A stretch of DNA of 64,000 nucleotides from Bryopsis sp. KO-2023 (GCA_030272585.1 BSYQ01000002.1:8246001-8310000); one strand, 5' to 3'; positions 43,364 through 54,430 are shown, numbered from the stretch's first letter. Program-made: numbers and translations. Notes: a model not told the origin generated them from the letters alone.

Positions 43364-45724
43364 GGGGAAAGTTCACAGATGAAGACCAGATGGATATCTG
43401 TGACTCGTTATTGCAGCAGTCCACGCTAGGAGTTTTTTTTGTTTTTTTTTTTGCTACTTCTGGTGCCAGGGTTCTAGGAACAATGTTTTTTTTGGGGGGG
43501 AATGGGGGCATTCTCATAGACAATATGATGGTTTGATCATCGTTTCTCTCTCGAGAAATTCAGTTACTATGATCCCAGCAACAGGAGGGGTGGTCGAACT
43601 CCAGATCCTCAGTTTGCCATTGGTGCTTTCTGGTCCAAAAGAGAAACAAGAGATGAAAAAAAGATACGAGTGCAGACATGATGCTGGCATGTTTGCAAGA
43701 TGGATTTCTTGGAGCCATGTTTGGGGCTAGTCAAACAAGATTTCCCCAATGGGATTCTGTGTTCAAGAATCCCTACAGGCGGTGCATCCCTTCCTTTGGA
43801 TTGACTGAAGCATGCACTAGCCACTACATTTCTCTGGAAATCTCAGCATTACATCAGCGAATATATATATACATATATAAAAATAGTTGATCATAGAAAA
43901 ATAAACCAAACTGATGGCTCTTTCAAAGAGCCATCAGTTGTTCAGTTTTCCTGGAAGTTCCAGGAAAAAACTCCAGTCATCAAGAACATCTAAAAAAATA
44001 CTAATAGCATTATAAGCAAAAAAGTACACGACAGAGTACCAAATAAGAGAACAAAAAATGAAAACGTCTTTTGAGAGGGGTTGCTGAGAACAGTTGAGAG
44101 GAAATTGCGACAGTCAATGGGCTAGGATTTCATCTCATCTCATCCTCAAAACTCATAGGAGTTGGTTAAGCACGCGGTGTCAATTCCAAATTCTGCATCA
44201 CACCGAATTTTTGGAGCACTGATGGCATAAATTCTGCATTAGCTTGTTCACACCCCAAGGGCTGTCTGAGTTTTTGATTGCTGAAACTCTGGATTCCTAG
44301 TCACAACATCTCTTGTTTGGAGAGGTTGGGATGTCAGAGGCCATGCAATCGCTTCGAAGATTTCTATGTAACAGATGGGCCACAAGCAGTATATTGGTGA
44401 GAACACAAACCTTATCAAGGAAGGAGCCATATGAACTCTTTCTTTGTTGCTGCGGGCAGAGAGGGGTTCCTGAGAGCAACTTGAAGGGGGATATTATTTC
44501 ACATCAAATCCAAGGTCTGCGAGCTCCTGCAGTCTCAAGAAAAAACAACTTAATATCCCAAATCCGACAAGATAGACAAAACATGTGTTGACCAGTTTTA
44601 TTACCTTGATGGCTGTGACTCACAGCCTGTCAGGTCCCCAATTCTGGCTGCACCAAGGCCTGCTTGATTGTAGATCGATTTCCCCTGAAAAAAAAAATCA
44701 GATGGAAAATCGGATATCCAAAAAGACATAAATATTCGATTGTCGAGGGTTCACACGTGTGAAGAATGATTAATTATTATTGACATTGTGGCAGGTCCCA
44801 TTGTGAAACAAAAGAAAAAAAGCTTTGAAATCAATTCAGAAAATTGACAGGCCCCTTTATTTTATAGAAAAACTGCTTGAGATCTTTTTCTTTTTGCTAC
44901 CCCGGAAAGTAAAGCTGAAAACACTGTAGCTCCCTACGACTTTTGCACTCATCAGGATAAAATTAGTCCACAGGGTAGCATCCCAACACAGATTCTCATT
45001 CGAATTTACCTCTCCAAATCTGTCCAACACCGGAATTTTTTGTTTTCTCCCAGCTCCCCCAGTATCAAATCAAAGAAGAATAGTAAAAGGTGAGAACAGT
45101 TTTTTCAAAAGTCTTCAGGAAGAGCGGTCTATCAAAGTGAGGGACATAAAAATAGAGGTGTTCAAAAAAAGAAAAGAGTGTAGGGAAACCGAAACACTCA
45201 CCTGCGGACAGACAGTCGACACCACCACAGGTCCACGGGTGTCAGTTTTACCAGAGGCCTTCAGACCACTTCAGAGACTTCAGTCAGAAAATCGCTTCGT
45301 TGAGAAGAGTTTATTCTGCAGAGTTTCCACTGGGACGACTGCAGCACACACGAAAAACGCTCGAAAGTGCAACCAAGACCACATACTTTCCGAAAACGCA
45401 CGTCAGAGGTGTGAAAGATGTCGAGAAACGGTTCCCAGAAATCGCGAAGGATGGCGAGAAGGAACGAGTGGATTCAATAAAAGCAAAGCTTCCGCTCAGC
45501 AAATCGTGTTTTTCTGGCAGAACTTCCCAGCTCTTCCCAGCCCTTGATAAGGACTTCGTCTACACCACTTCGTTTCCAGCATTCTTCGATCCCCTCCCAG
45601 GAAACACTAACAGTACTTCTCCCTCTAAAGGTAGGCCTTTTGAGCGGCGTGGAAAAAAGGTATTTTCTGTCAATATCACGTTTTTGTGCGGCCTGTACTG
45701 TGGGATCCTCCTGCTGGCTACCAA
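43364..45724. other. Intergenic with simple repeats; weak open frame at 45.3-45.7 kb
   Basis: Contains a TA repeat (43,860-43,880), the paired hairpins at 43,905-43,966, and AT-rich DNA. A frame near 45,300-45,650 reads PKTHVRGVKDVEKRFPEIAK and looks somewhat protein-like but is unrecognised. The short segment at 45,280-45,300 (CTTCAGTCAGAAAATCGCTT) also occurs at 56,512 and, inverted, at 10,500. Confidence 0.35.
43905..43966. repeat. Two adjacent perfect hairpins
   Basis: The first has a 15 bp stem, AACTGATGGCTCTTT, with a single-base C between it and its inverse. Directly after it TTTTCCTGGA pairs with TCCAGGAAAA around AGT. The first resembles a snap-back junction more than a regulatory stem. 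Confidence 0.7.
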
Positions 45725-46110
45725 AACCGTCGGAGAGCCTCTCGATGCACGCACCGCTCGAGTTTCTGGCGGTTGGGTGAATCATCATTGGGGGGGTACT
45801 TGAGTGAGACATCGCTGCATGTCATTGTTCGCCCGCTGGTCAAGGGGATCTGCTAGAGGATCCCTGGCCGCCAGGTCGCGGGTTCGAACCTTCACTCTCG
45901 AATTGTCATGCGCCAGAGAGGTCGTAGCCGCCGGTGCTGAAACCGCCGGCGGGGTTTTTGTTTTTGTTTTCAATTTTACTTTTTACTTTTTTTGGGGGGG
46001 ATTTTCATACATGTTTGGGAAAAAAAAATGCTGTTGTTTTCGGTGCCCTTGTGTGTGTGCGTGTTTTGGTGGATCCTGAATGTTCATGGTTCAATTAACC
46101 ATTTGGTTTA
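45725..46110 (+). repeat. tRNA-promoter-like repeat (SINE candidate), copy c
   Basis: Box A at 45,837-45,847 and box B at 45,882-45,890, 45 bases apart. The sequence between boxes (AGAGGATCCCTGG) and the downstream CCGCCGGTGCTGAAACCGCC are near-identical to copy a. Similarity with the other copies starts near CGGAGAGCC and ends near GGATCCTGAATGTTCATGG. Confidence 0.5.
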
Positions 46111-46417
46111 CCAACAAAGCGAAAAACCCCACTGCCAGCCCATCGGCCCATTCCTCAGGATCAGTCAGACTGTGGGTGCAGCTCCAACCCGAAACCACCC
46201 AATCACCACCCATCTACTTTTCCGACCAGCTTGGAAAAGCTGGTTTTGGCTGCACCCAACGATCAGTTTGGACACTTTTCAACGCCTGGCATAAAAAAAA
46301 CGAAGGAATGAATAGAGTTATTTTCAGTGGAGAAACAGAGAGAAGAAGTGGATGATTTTGGGAAACTTGTTCGTTCTCGAACAGATGAGTTTGTTCATTA
46401 TGGATAAGGTTATCTTT
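46111..46417. other. Mosaic spacer before the BiP pseudogene
   Basis: About 46,178-46,265 matches the block B segment with CCACCCAATCACCACCCATC (27,320); the remainder is not recognised. Confidence 0.4.
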
Positions 46418-47169
46418 TTGGATGTGGCTCCTTTGACTTTGGGTATTGAGACTTGTTGGTGAAGTGATGAGTAAAGTCATTCCTACGAACACTGTTGTCT
46501 CAACCAAGAAGTCCCAGGTCTTCACCACCTACTAAGACCAACAGACCAACAGACCAACGTGACGATCCAGGTTTTGGAGGGTGAGAGAGCACTGAGCAAG
46601 AACAACCACAAGCTGGGTCGGTTCGACTTGAATGGAATTCCTTCCGCCGCCAGAGGCGTCCCCCAGATAGAAGTGACGCTCAAAATCGATACCAACGGTA
46701 TCCTCAAATTGAGCCTAATTTGAGGACCTCAATGTGTCCGCTGAAGACAAGGGCACTGGAAAGAAGGAAAATATCCCCATCGCTAGGGACAAGGGGCGAT
46801 TGAGTCCGGGGGACATCCAAAGAATGGTTCAAGAGGCGGAGGAATTTGCCGAGCAAGACAAACCCGTGAAAGAGAAGGTGGATGCCATGAGTTCTATTGA
46901 GACGTACTGCTACAACATGAAGAACACGTCTGAGGACAAATTGGGCGGGAACCTGAAGGAGGGGGAACAAAACCAAGATTACAGAAGCTGTTCAGGAAGC
47001 CCTTGAGTGGCTCGATGAGAATTCTGACGCTGATGTTGAAGAATACAACGAGCAACTGAAAGAAGACGAGGATATCTGTCAGTCAATCGTCGCAGTTGCC
47101 TATCAATCTGGCGGTGGAGAAGGTGGCGGGGATGATGAGGATCTTGGGGAGAACCACGATGACTTATAA
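46418..47169 (+). pseudogene. ER Hsp70 (BiP/GRP78) 3' fragment
   Basis: The fragment starts in the middle of the Hsp70 sequence at LDVAPLTLGIET and runs through the substrate-binding part: [45 protein letters not shown] and the C-terminal helices (EWLDENSDADVEEYN). It ends GENHDDL and stop, a variant of the HDEL/KDEL retention signal, so the parent was the ER-lumen Hsp70. It is dead: an extra base after GIET, a stop after VFTTY with a small CCAACAGA duplication, a stop after KLSLI, and a further frameshift near 46,965. The ATPase domain is absent. No intron is seen in this part, which fits either a processed copy or an intronless 3' exon. Confidence 0.88.
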
Positions 47170-48317
47170 TCCAGGATGGCTTTCTTATCCAAGATTTGAG
47201 TGGATTTTATCATTCATTTCATTCATAAGAGCAAACGATAGATGGTCAAGATAATCGGAGGTTTCTTATATCATGTGGACTTGATCGGTCCTGGTCGATG
47301 GATTTTTGTAAACGATCAGTTGCTTTGTTCCTTTAGACATGATGCAACGGAGTGGCGTCTCTGGAGATCTGGTGACGGATCTCCACGACAATTTAACCCC
47401 AGGAGCCCCCTTTGGCCGTTTGATTGAAAAGCCTCAGCTGTGAATAAGACTCATGTCTTTTGTTTATCTATGACTGACCCATTAGTCTCTCACTTTCTTT
47501 TTCCTACCCTCTTTGCAAAGCTGCTCTAAAAAACTGATTCAGAATCTCATAATAAGGAGTAACAAGACTACTACCTAAAAATTATCTATTGTCCACTTAG
47601 AACCTGAAATTGAATCTTTAAAAACTCCAGAAAACCCCATTCATGCTGCCAAAATAAAAAATAGTACTGAACAGAACCAAACCCATAAATTTCTGATGAA
47701 ACAGACCCCCCCACACACACACAATCATACCTCTCACTCCCTCACTGAGAAGTCTGTCTTTCACTGTATTTTTGTCAAAAAAGGGCATAGCTTCTATTGA
47801 TAGTCTTTTCGCTGTCAAAAGCGCTGGAGGGGCTCACTCTCACACATAGAAGCCGACGTGTCCAATGTTGGGCGGCAACTGAGAAAACTCCCCCTGAATT
47901 GCAAATCGGTGGAACCTGTTGTGAACAGAACCTACCGGCTCGGCTTGACAAATCGACAAACTTTCTGCAAGGTGAAGTCTGGAAACCGCTTTCGATACCA
48001 CCCACTGGCGCCAACGGCACGTTGCCCTTTTTTTTTTCGATCGAAGTTTTGATCAGGGAGCGCTCTCGAAGAATACGTCCAGCTAGGATCACTCTTTTCC
48101 CTCTATCGAAAAATTCCCCCAAGAAGGATCCTCTTTTCTGGAGCATTTTCTTGTTGTTGGGGACATAGTTTCTTTTTTTTCCCAAGGGGTCTGAATGAGA
48201 ATCGGTCATTATTAAGCGGTCAGTCATGGTGACGTGGTGCTTTGGTTCTGGTGTATAGGGAGGTCTCTGGGGGTTGATCGTCACAGCTGTTGCCGTTGTG
48301 CTGTTGAGCTTCGCAGA
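47170..48317. other. Intergenic with relic of the F-box upstream unit
   Basis: 47,455-47,760 contains TGACCCATTAGTCTCTCACT and neighbouring words of the upstream unit in inverse orientation. Nearer the F-box gene, about 47,820-48,010, a short frame is open but unrecognised. Promoter elements of F-box gene 7 were not identified. Confidence 0.4.
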
Positions 48318-49415
48318 ATGAGTGACTGCGTGCCTGTTGAGTGGGAGCTGCCGAGTGGCGTTCTTGGTCGAGTCTTCGAGGGATTCTGTGCAAAGACTTT
48401 GGTCAGTTGCTCCTTGGTTGCTAAGGCTTGGAAAGATGTTACCAGGGAAGACCGTTTCGCGAGAAAACTTGGGGTGGAGAGAGCCTGGCGATGCGGCACT
48501 GTTGTGCCGAAATGTATCGAGCTCCCAAATGATCTGTGGAATGTAACCGAGTTGTCTCATCATCGGAGTTGTGTTAAGCGGGGCGATATGATTGCGATTT
48601 CGGTGGGGACGAAGATTGGATTGCTTGATGCTGAAAAAGGCCAGGTCTCCACCGTGGATTCTGCAATGGCTTTCACCTGTTTGTGTTTGATCGATGGCAT
48701 CCTCCTTGGCAAGAGCGAAGGTGAGGATCGACGCGTGGTAGTCTTAGAAATACCCGGTTTGCAAAGCACGACGTCTTTTGTGCTCAGTTTCAGAGTTGGT
48801 GTGATTGTGGACGTCGGAGAAGACCTCGTGGTCATTGGTGGTGAGTGCGGGGGGCTCGAGCTGTGGAGAAAGGCGGATTGGACTCGCGCCAAGGTTTTGA
48901 ATGAACTTGTTGATCAGGGTCATGTTCTAAGTACCACGTGTGCGGCTTTTGATACGGAAAGGGGTCTGTTGGTATGTGGATTGAGCGGTGGAGATCTCGA
49001 AGTATGGAGCTTGGCTTCCTTCGCTCGGGTGACAACGCTCAAGGGGTACTCCTATCCCGCCTGCCACGTGCATGTTAATGACCATTTCATCATCAGTGGG
49101 ACAAAGGATACCATTGAGATATGGGCTCAAGAAACCTTCGAGCGTGTGCGAGTTATCAACGTTAACGGATTCTTTTTTGCGGGGTCAAACGAAAGCAAAG
49201 TCGCATTCCATCCGGCATGCTCGATGTTCGTGGTGGTTCGTGATTTTGCCGAGGAGGATCGTTCCCTCCACAAGTTCGGTGTAGAGTGCAGATGCGGTCG
49301 CAACTTAGGTATGTTTTTGACCGAGGACAAGCTCACTGTGGTGACGCGCAGGAAAATCTTCGTGTGGGACTTTTTAGCCCACTTTTGTTCCAAGGGTACG
49401 AAGTCTGAGTCTTAG
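48318..49415 (+). CDS. F-box/WD40-like protein 7, divergent member
   Basis: 365 residues from the family-type start MSDCVPVEWELPSG; the frame extends 28 residues further upstream to another ATG, which I rejected because that part has no counterpart. The F-box is at about 9-46 (VLGRVFEGFCAKTLVSCSLVAKAW). WD-like blade ends LELWRKADW, LEVWSLAS and IEIWAQET are present, but GH dipeptides are almost absent, as in gene 2. It ends IFVWDFLAHF. Codon choice is GC-richer than in genes 1, 3, 4, 6 and 8. Its flanks are unique. Confidence 0.8.
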   Translation: MSDCVPVEWELPSGVLGRVFEGFCAKTLVSCSLVAKAWKDVTREDRFARKLGVERAWRCGTVVPKCIELPNDLWNVTELSHHRSCVKRGDMIAISVGTKIGLLDAEKGQVSTVDSAMAFTCLCLIDGILLGKSEGEDRRVVVLEIPGLQSTTSFVLSFRVGVIVDVGEDLVVIGGECGGLELWRKADWTRAKVLNELVDQGHVLSTTCAAFDTERGLLVCGLSGGDLEVWSLASFARVTTLKGYSYPACHVHVNDHFIISGTKDTIEIWAQETFERVRVINVNGFFFAGSNESKVAFHPACSMFVVVRDFAEEDRSLHKFGVECRCGRNLGMFLTEDKLTVVTRRKIFVWDFLAHFCSKGTKSES

Positions 49416-50524
49416 TTCAACTCCTTTTGTTACGGCCGTCGGGTCTTTACAGTGGCTGTAAAACTTTTCGCATGGTCGACCATCCAAAAGATGGATTTTT
49501 GTGTTTTTGTGTGAATAATTGAGATCTGCTGGAAGTGCTACAAATCCCCACAGCTGATTTGCTCAGTGGAATTAATCTGTAACCACAATGTTGAGTAAAC
49601 TCTCAGTTGGCCCGATCCGGCGACTACCAATTTTATTTGTTAAATGGGTGGGATATCAGCACAAGTATGGTGGGAAGAAGAAAATGAAAGCATAAAAAGA
49701 AGACATTGGGCGGTTTCTGTGATTGCGTATCGCTGGTGGGTCCTATGCTTGGCTGTGGTACATGCATGTCTTAGCTAGTCTTGGGGAAAAAAAATGCATT
49801 TGTGGAAACATGGCTTCTGTGCATAATAGAATCCATCATGACTTCCCCTGAAAAGGTTGCCCCCCTGATCTTCAAAAATTTAGATTCAGTTCTTAAAACG
49901 GCTAGAATAGATTTATTCGAGGGGTACTATTATCTACCCCCCAGAACAGAGCCAGCGATTGTCTAGAAAATGATCGTATGGATCCAAGAGAATGTAAAAA
50001 AAAACAAGTCCAAGCCGCACTTCGTTACAAAACCCAAAATTCCAGAAAAAAGAAACTGCTAAGTTCTTGGGGGCCTTTTGCACCCATCAAATGCAACATC
50101 CAAAGCTTGTTAAAAAATTTACTCAATAAAATCAAAAAATAGTAAACCATGCAGTCTGCCATTAGCGTTTTCGAAACCCCCTGCCACAAGTTAGCCTTTA
50201 CTGTAGCGTGAAACACGCCCATTTCTTACAGAAGCACGACAAAAATGGCTTATGAAAAGTTCCACCTGGCGCGACCTTCAAAATCAAGATGCCAGCAGTG
50301 GTAGGCACGACTCGCTCGCGAAAACAATTTTCTTGTGGAGCCGCCACGCCACACGTTGGTCGTGGATGGTCGGGATGCGATGTTGATGTTTTTGGTGTGT
50401 GATTGTTTGTGGCGGCAATGATCGTGACGGTTCACGCAATGAACCACGATGAAATTTCAACAGACCCGCGATCTGAAATCAGGTGTCTGCGCGTGTTGTC
50501 CTTGCGACTTAAGCCCGAGCTTCC
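49416..50524. other. Intergenic ending in a tRNA-like T-arm
   Basis: No gene. At 50,524-50,545 GGGGGTTCAAATCCCTCC forms a good T-arm with box B, preceded by a possible variable arm, but no 5' half was found. Block A' begins at this T-arm. Confidence 0.4.
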
Positions 50525-50799
50525 GCCGGGGGTTCAAATCCCTCCCATCGACGGGACGTCACATTTTCCCGTTGGAAAAAACCTTCCTTCTTTTGGATTG
50601 AAAGCCAGCACTTATAGTGGCGATCGTTTTGGACTTTGGTGAAAGTCTTTTCTCGTCTCGTTTTCATAGTGCCTGTTGTTTTTGTTTCGCATGGGTGCGA
50701 AAGGAATGGGCTTCGGAGCGGCGCTTTCTTTGACCCCAGTCACAACCTTCTTTTTCTTACCCTGCGCTTTTGTATCGCAACACTAACGCTGTTGGTAAA

Positions 50800-51007
50800 T
50801 CGTGGATTGGGGGATATGGACGGAACTGGAGGCGACGGGGGTCAAGGAAAGCTGGAGTGCCCAGGAATCTGTGTTACCTATTCATATAGAACGACAGGTT
50901 TGTGTGGACAAGACGGTCCAAAAATAGAATCGAGTGAGTTTCTTGACCAAAGAGATGTGGGTGTGTTTTGGAAAAATCCGACACTGCGAACAAAATACTC
51001 TAATTGA
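50800..51007 (+). CDS. Conserved short reading frame of unknown function, copy A'
   Basis: Counterpart of the frame at 12,868-13,110, with the same stop and nearly the same last 70 residues (ECPGICVTYSYRTTGLCGQDG). Here an open frame extends upstream to 50,636. Unrecognised; weak evidence of coding. Confidence 0.25.
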
Positions 51008-51391
51008 AAAAGTGTTCATCCCTCACAGTTTAAAGAAGCAGATTCCATATCTGCACTTCATCGGGAAAAAAAAAAAAACAGTTCGAAACAAAAAAAAAAG
51101 AAGAGACTGATCAAAATCGTCGGCCCGCCAACTGAGCGCTTATAGAAACTATCGATTGACGCTTGGCGCAAAGGTCGAGCCCCTCGGTTTTTTGAAGTTA
51201 TCTACCTGCATCCGCAATCGAGAAAGACGGTCAGCGATTCCTCAAATCGATCCAAGCCATGCAGTGGGTACAACACAACACTGGACCTGAAGCTCAGCGA
51301 TCAGAAACCGTGAGGCTGCAGCGGCAGCCTCGACAAGGAGGGTTTACTTACGACCCCCACTGAGTAAACTCACATTTTCCTGTCGCTCATC

Positions 51392-51994
51392 TCACTGCAT
51401 CATCCGTTCCTCCATGCTCAACATCCATGCCTCCTCCTTCTTCTCGGAGTTGAACTTGTGAACCTTACCGCACCACCAACCCCACTTGCCCTGGTGTTTC
51501 CAGTCCGTGATCTTGTTGATGTCCGCCAACCAGCACTCGCGGGTCATGGGGTTGTACGACCAGCGGTTGCACACTGCAGAACAAAACCATCGGCGTGAAT
51601 TGAAAAGAGAGCGCCTCAGGAACACGTGAAAAAGCACTGAGATCGACTTGCCCTGCCCACGAGAAGAAACACTGAAATCTACTTACCCTGCCCACGGTCC
51701 GTCTCGCTGCTTCTGCACGCCTCGCAGCAGGCGCCGTAACTCCCGACACCCGACACATCCCTGCAAAAGCGAGCACGGCGAGGTTGTTATGGCTTCATGC
51801 GTGAGCGAACAGGGTACAGAACAGCGAAAAGTGTTTGCCACCTCCAAAGATCGGAGGCATTTTTCAACATACGGGTGATCGTCATCGTGATCCCAGTAGC
51901 AGTCCGTCTGGTTTTCGCACTCGGTGTACGAGTATGCGATGCAGAAGAGCGTCGCGACGAGCAGAGCCGAAAGCATGAAGGTAGAAGAAGCCAT
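51392..51994 (-). CDS. Small secreted cysteine-rich protein, PAN/apple-like, copy B (3 exons)
   Basis: Exons on the minus strand are 51,994-51,873, 51,760-51,687 and 51,573-51,392, giving 125 residues. It differs from copy A by V7M, V19I, YNPMTRECW for YDPMRRFCW, and a longer, charged tail (SEKKEEAWMLSMEERMMQ instead of EEEEPWM). All eight mature cysteines are kept. Intron 2 carries a tandem duplication of about 39 bases around its 5' splice site, giving two possible donors: GTAAGT, used here, and a weaker GCAAGT. The TATA box and leader are conserved, so both copies may be expressed. Confidence 0.8.
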
Positions 51995-52037
51995 AGTGTC
52001 TGAGGCAATTCACGGGATTGAGGCCTCAAGCGCGGTA

Positions 52038-52043
52038 CTTATA
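52038..52043 (-). promoter_or_regulatory. TATA box of the secreted-protein gene, copy B
   Basis: TATAAG on the minus strand, 44 to 49 bases before the ATG, as in copy A. Confidence 0.6.
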
Positions 52044-52319
52044 GGAACACAAAGCCGCGAACACTACAGCCTGTGGGCTGAGTCAAGTCCCTCGTGTCGC
52101 TCTAGATCTGCTGTGCGGGGGCGATCTGGGTGAATGCCAGACTGGGGCCCAGCACTTTGTTTGACTGTAAAGCGGATCTCGTTGCTTGGCTTGATGTTCC
52201 GAGAAAAAGGCCAGAATTATTCGACGTCCCAGGCCAATCAATCAGTGACACAGCCAATCTATCGGCCAATCAATCTATCAAATCAAATCAAATCATGATT
52301 ACACACGAAGAAGCCGCTC

Positions 52320-52331
52320 AGCTTCTATTGC
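52320..52331 (+). repeat. Target word AGCTTCTATTGC, first copy
   Basis: Left border of the first nested endonuclease-type fragment. Confidence 0.9.
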
Positions 52332-53154
52332 GAAGGAGCAGGTTACCCAGAAAGCGTTGACGTTGCTGGTTGGAGAGCGGCGGTTTGATGCTCTTTTGCG
52401 TCAAGGGTTCCGGCGGGATGAGGCACGTCTGCGAAGTCTCTCTCTTCCTTATTCGGGGGCTTACCTTTCTGCTTTGCCTAATCAGGCGTTGGGGACGGAG
52501 CTTTCTTCGGCGGCGTTCAATATTTTATTACGATGGCGATTGGGTCTCCCCATGTATGAGGATGGCGCTGTTTGTCCCATGTGTCATTCGTCCATGGATG
52601 TTTTCGGTGATCATGCTATCATGTGCCAAGTGGGGGGCAGTGTTTTGGCTCGTCATAATAGTATCCGGAACTTTTTGTTCCATTTTTCTCGGTCGGCGGG
52701 TGTGCGTCCTCAAATGGAGTTGCACGTAGATTCTTCTTTTGAGCGTCCGGCTGACGTATTTTTTCCGTCTTGGCGGCATGGTAAGGCGTGTGTTATTGAT
52801 GTCACTGTATCGCATCCTTTGCAGCAGTCCACTTTGGCTCGGGCTACTCGCGAAGGGGGGGCGGGCATTTTACGTTGTATGGATCGAAAGGCTCAAGTGG
52901 CTGAGAAATGTCATCGTTTGGGGTTTGATTTTATCTGTTTTGCGGCCGAGTCTTTTGGCGGGTTTTCTTCGGACAGTGGTATGTTGGTTCGTTCTTTATC
53001 TCGCGCCGTTGCGACTTGTCAAGACCTCCCGGTTTCAGTTGTTGTTGAAAGAGCGTGGCAGCAGCTCTCTCTTTCTTTACATCGGCCTCAGGGTAACGCT
53101 TTTTTAGAGCGTTCATCTTTGTCGTTTGATTCTTTTGCTTTTGATCGCGGGTAG
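52332..53154 (+). CDS. Retroelement C-terminal domain: zinc knuckle plus restriction-like endonuclease, fragment E1
   Basis: The frame is open from the very edge of the insert (KEQVTQKAL) to a stop at 53,154, about 273 residues, so only the 5' end is missing. LLRWRLGLP is followed by a CPMC..FGDH..MC zinc-knuckle pattern, RHNSIRNFLF, and RPADVFFP then VIDVTVSHPL. The acidic residues in RPADV and IDVTV fit the PD-(D/E)XK pattern of the restriction-like endonuclease found at the C-terminus of R2/NeSL-type non-LTR elements, where a similar zinc knuckle and RHN segment precede it. The enzyme nicks the target to prime reverse transcription. The reverse transcriptase domain itself is absent. Confidence 0.7.
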
Positions 53155-53212
53155 ACACAGTATTGGGTTTGAGGTTGATGGATTGTGGCCATAAATACGG
53201 ATTTGTGTAATT
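52332..53212 (+). mobile_element. Nested retroelement fragment E1
   Basis: 881 bases bounded by AGCTTCTATTGC. After the stop there is a 58-base 3' untranslated end finishing GGATTTGTGTAATT, close to that of E2. Confidence 0.8.
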
Positions 53213-53224
53213 AGCTTCTATTGC
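53213..53224 (+). repeat. Target word AGCTTCTATTGC, second copy
   Basis: Separates fragments E1 and E2. Confidence 0.9.
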
Positions 53225-53867
53225 TGTCTTCAATGTGTTACTTCGGTGGAGGTTGGGTGTCCCTATCTATGGTGAGGGGGATCATTGTCCTTTGTGCCAT
53301 GTGGAAATGGATATTTTTGGAGATCATGCGGTTTCTTGTAGTGTGGGCGGTGCAAGATTGATTCGTCACGACGCTGTTCGTGACACTTTGTTTCAAATTG
53401 CTCGATCGGCTGGGGCGCATCCACGCTTGGAGCTGCATGTGGATTCTTCGTTTGCGCGCCCGGCGGATGTTTTCATTCCATTATGGCACCATGGTAAAGC
53501 ATGCGTTGTGGATGTTACGGTTGCTCACCCTTTGCAACAATCAACGTTGGCTGGTGCTATTCGCGAAGCAGGTGCTGGTTTGCGTCGTTGTTTGCAGCGG
53601 AAGGCAGAGGTGTCGTCACGTTGTCATGAGTTGGGTTTGGACTTTGTTTGCTTTGCGGCCGAGACCTTTGGGGGGTTTTCTTCTGATTGTCAGCTTTTGG
53701 TTCGGTCTTTCTCCCGGTCGTTAGCGATTATTCAACATCTCCCGTTTTCAGTGGTGGTAGAACGGGCATGGCAGCAGCTTTCTCTTTCTTTGCATCGATC
53801 GCAAGGGTTTGCTTTTTTGGAGCGTTGCCCCATTCATGTTGATTCGTTTTCTTTTGATAGGGGCTAG
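53225..53867 (+). CDS. Retroelement C-terminal domain: zinc knuckle plus restriction-like endonuclease, fragment E2
   Basis: Same protein as E1 but cut shorter at the 5' end: it starts at VFNVLLRWRLG. It keeps CPLC..FGDH..SC, RHDAVRDTLF, RPADVFIP and VVDVTVAHPL, and ends FDRG like E1. It shares well over half of its residues with E1, so the two come from different, related source elements and not from a tandem copy of one another. Open to its stop at 53,867. Confidence 0.7.
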
Positions 53868-53922
53868 ACAGTTGTATGCATCTGGGTTTTATATTTGTGA
53901 ATAAAAACGGACATGTGTAATC
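53225..53922 (+). mobile_element. Nested retroelement fragment E2
   Basis: 698 bases between the second and third target words. The 3' end AAAACGGACATGTGTAATC parallels E1. Confidence 0.8.
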
Positions 53923-53934
53923 AGCTTCTATTGC
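53923..53934 (+). repeat. Target word AGCTTCTATTGC, third copy
   Basis: Right border of E2, continuing into the untranslated region of the outer LINE. Confidence 0.9.
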
Positions 53935-54007
53935 GGAAAAATCGAGAAAACCCGTCCAAAAACAAATCAGAATCGCCAAAAAACAAACAAACAAAGAAAC
54001 CAATTGT

Positions 54008-54430
54008 TCAAATGATATCAGAAGAACCAAAACCCTTATCATCCCTAGTACTCTGAGAGAGCGAATCAACCAGCACAACCTCCGGTGTAGAAATCTTCTC
54101 TAAAATGAGCTGAGCAATCCTATCCCCTTTGTTAATAAAACAATCCTCCTTTGAAAAATTAAGGACAACAATTTTCAAAGGTCCACGATAATCTTGATCA
54201 ATAACCCCAGCACCAACATGCAAAGCATGACGAACACAAACCCCACTGCGAACCACCAATCTACCATAATGTCCTTCTGGAATCTGCACTGCAACCCCAG
54301 TGTCCACAATCATTTGCTCAAAAGAAGGAACACAATAATTGTGTAAAGAAGATAAATCATAGCCTGCAGACCCACCAGTTGCCCTAACTGGAACAATTGC
54401 ATCTTTTGAAAGAAGTTTGACAAATAACAT
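54008..54430 (-). CDS. Trimeric-type dUTPase at the 3' end of the LINE
   Basis: 140 residues with all five dUTPase motifs in order: GGSAGYDL (19-26), GRLVVRSG (56-63), GAGVIDQDYRG (73-83), KGDRIAQLIL (101-110) and GFGSSD (133-138). The catalytic aspartate in motif III and the serine of RSG are present, so the enzyme looks active. dUTPase hydrolyses dUTP to dUMP and keeps uracil out of DNA, including cDNA. It overlaps the end of the reverse transcriptase frame by 121 bases in another phase; a TAG directly precedes its ATG, so it is not a simple fusion. It lacks introns and sits inside the element, between the polymerase remnant and the repeat tail. Confidence 0.92.
   Translation of the reverse strand: MLFVKLLSKDAIVPVRATGGSAGYDLSSLHNYCVPSFEQMIVDTGVAVQIPEGHYGRLVVRSGVCVRHALHVGAGVIDQDYRGPLKIVVLNFSKEDCFINKGDRIAQLILEKISTPEVVLVDSLSQSTRDDKGFGSSDII

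Noticed and set aside
43915-43931. Histone mRNA 3' stem-loop (GGCTCT..AGAGCC)
   Set aside because: The stem fits, but the loop has five bases instead of four, no histone frame lies upstream, and the hairpin continues well beyond the histone stem.
50450-50550. tRNA gene with a long variable arm
   Set aside because: The 3' half looks right, but no 5' half pairs with the acceptor within a normal distance.
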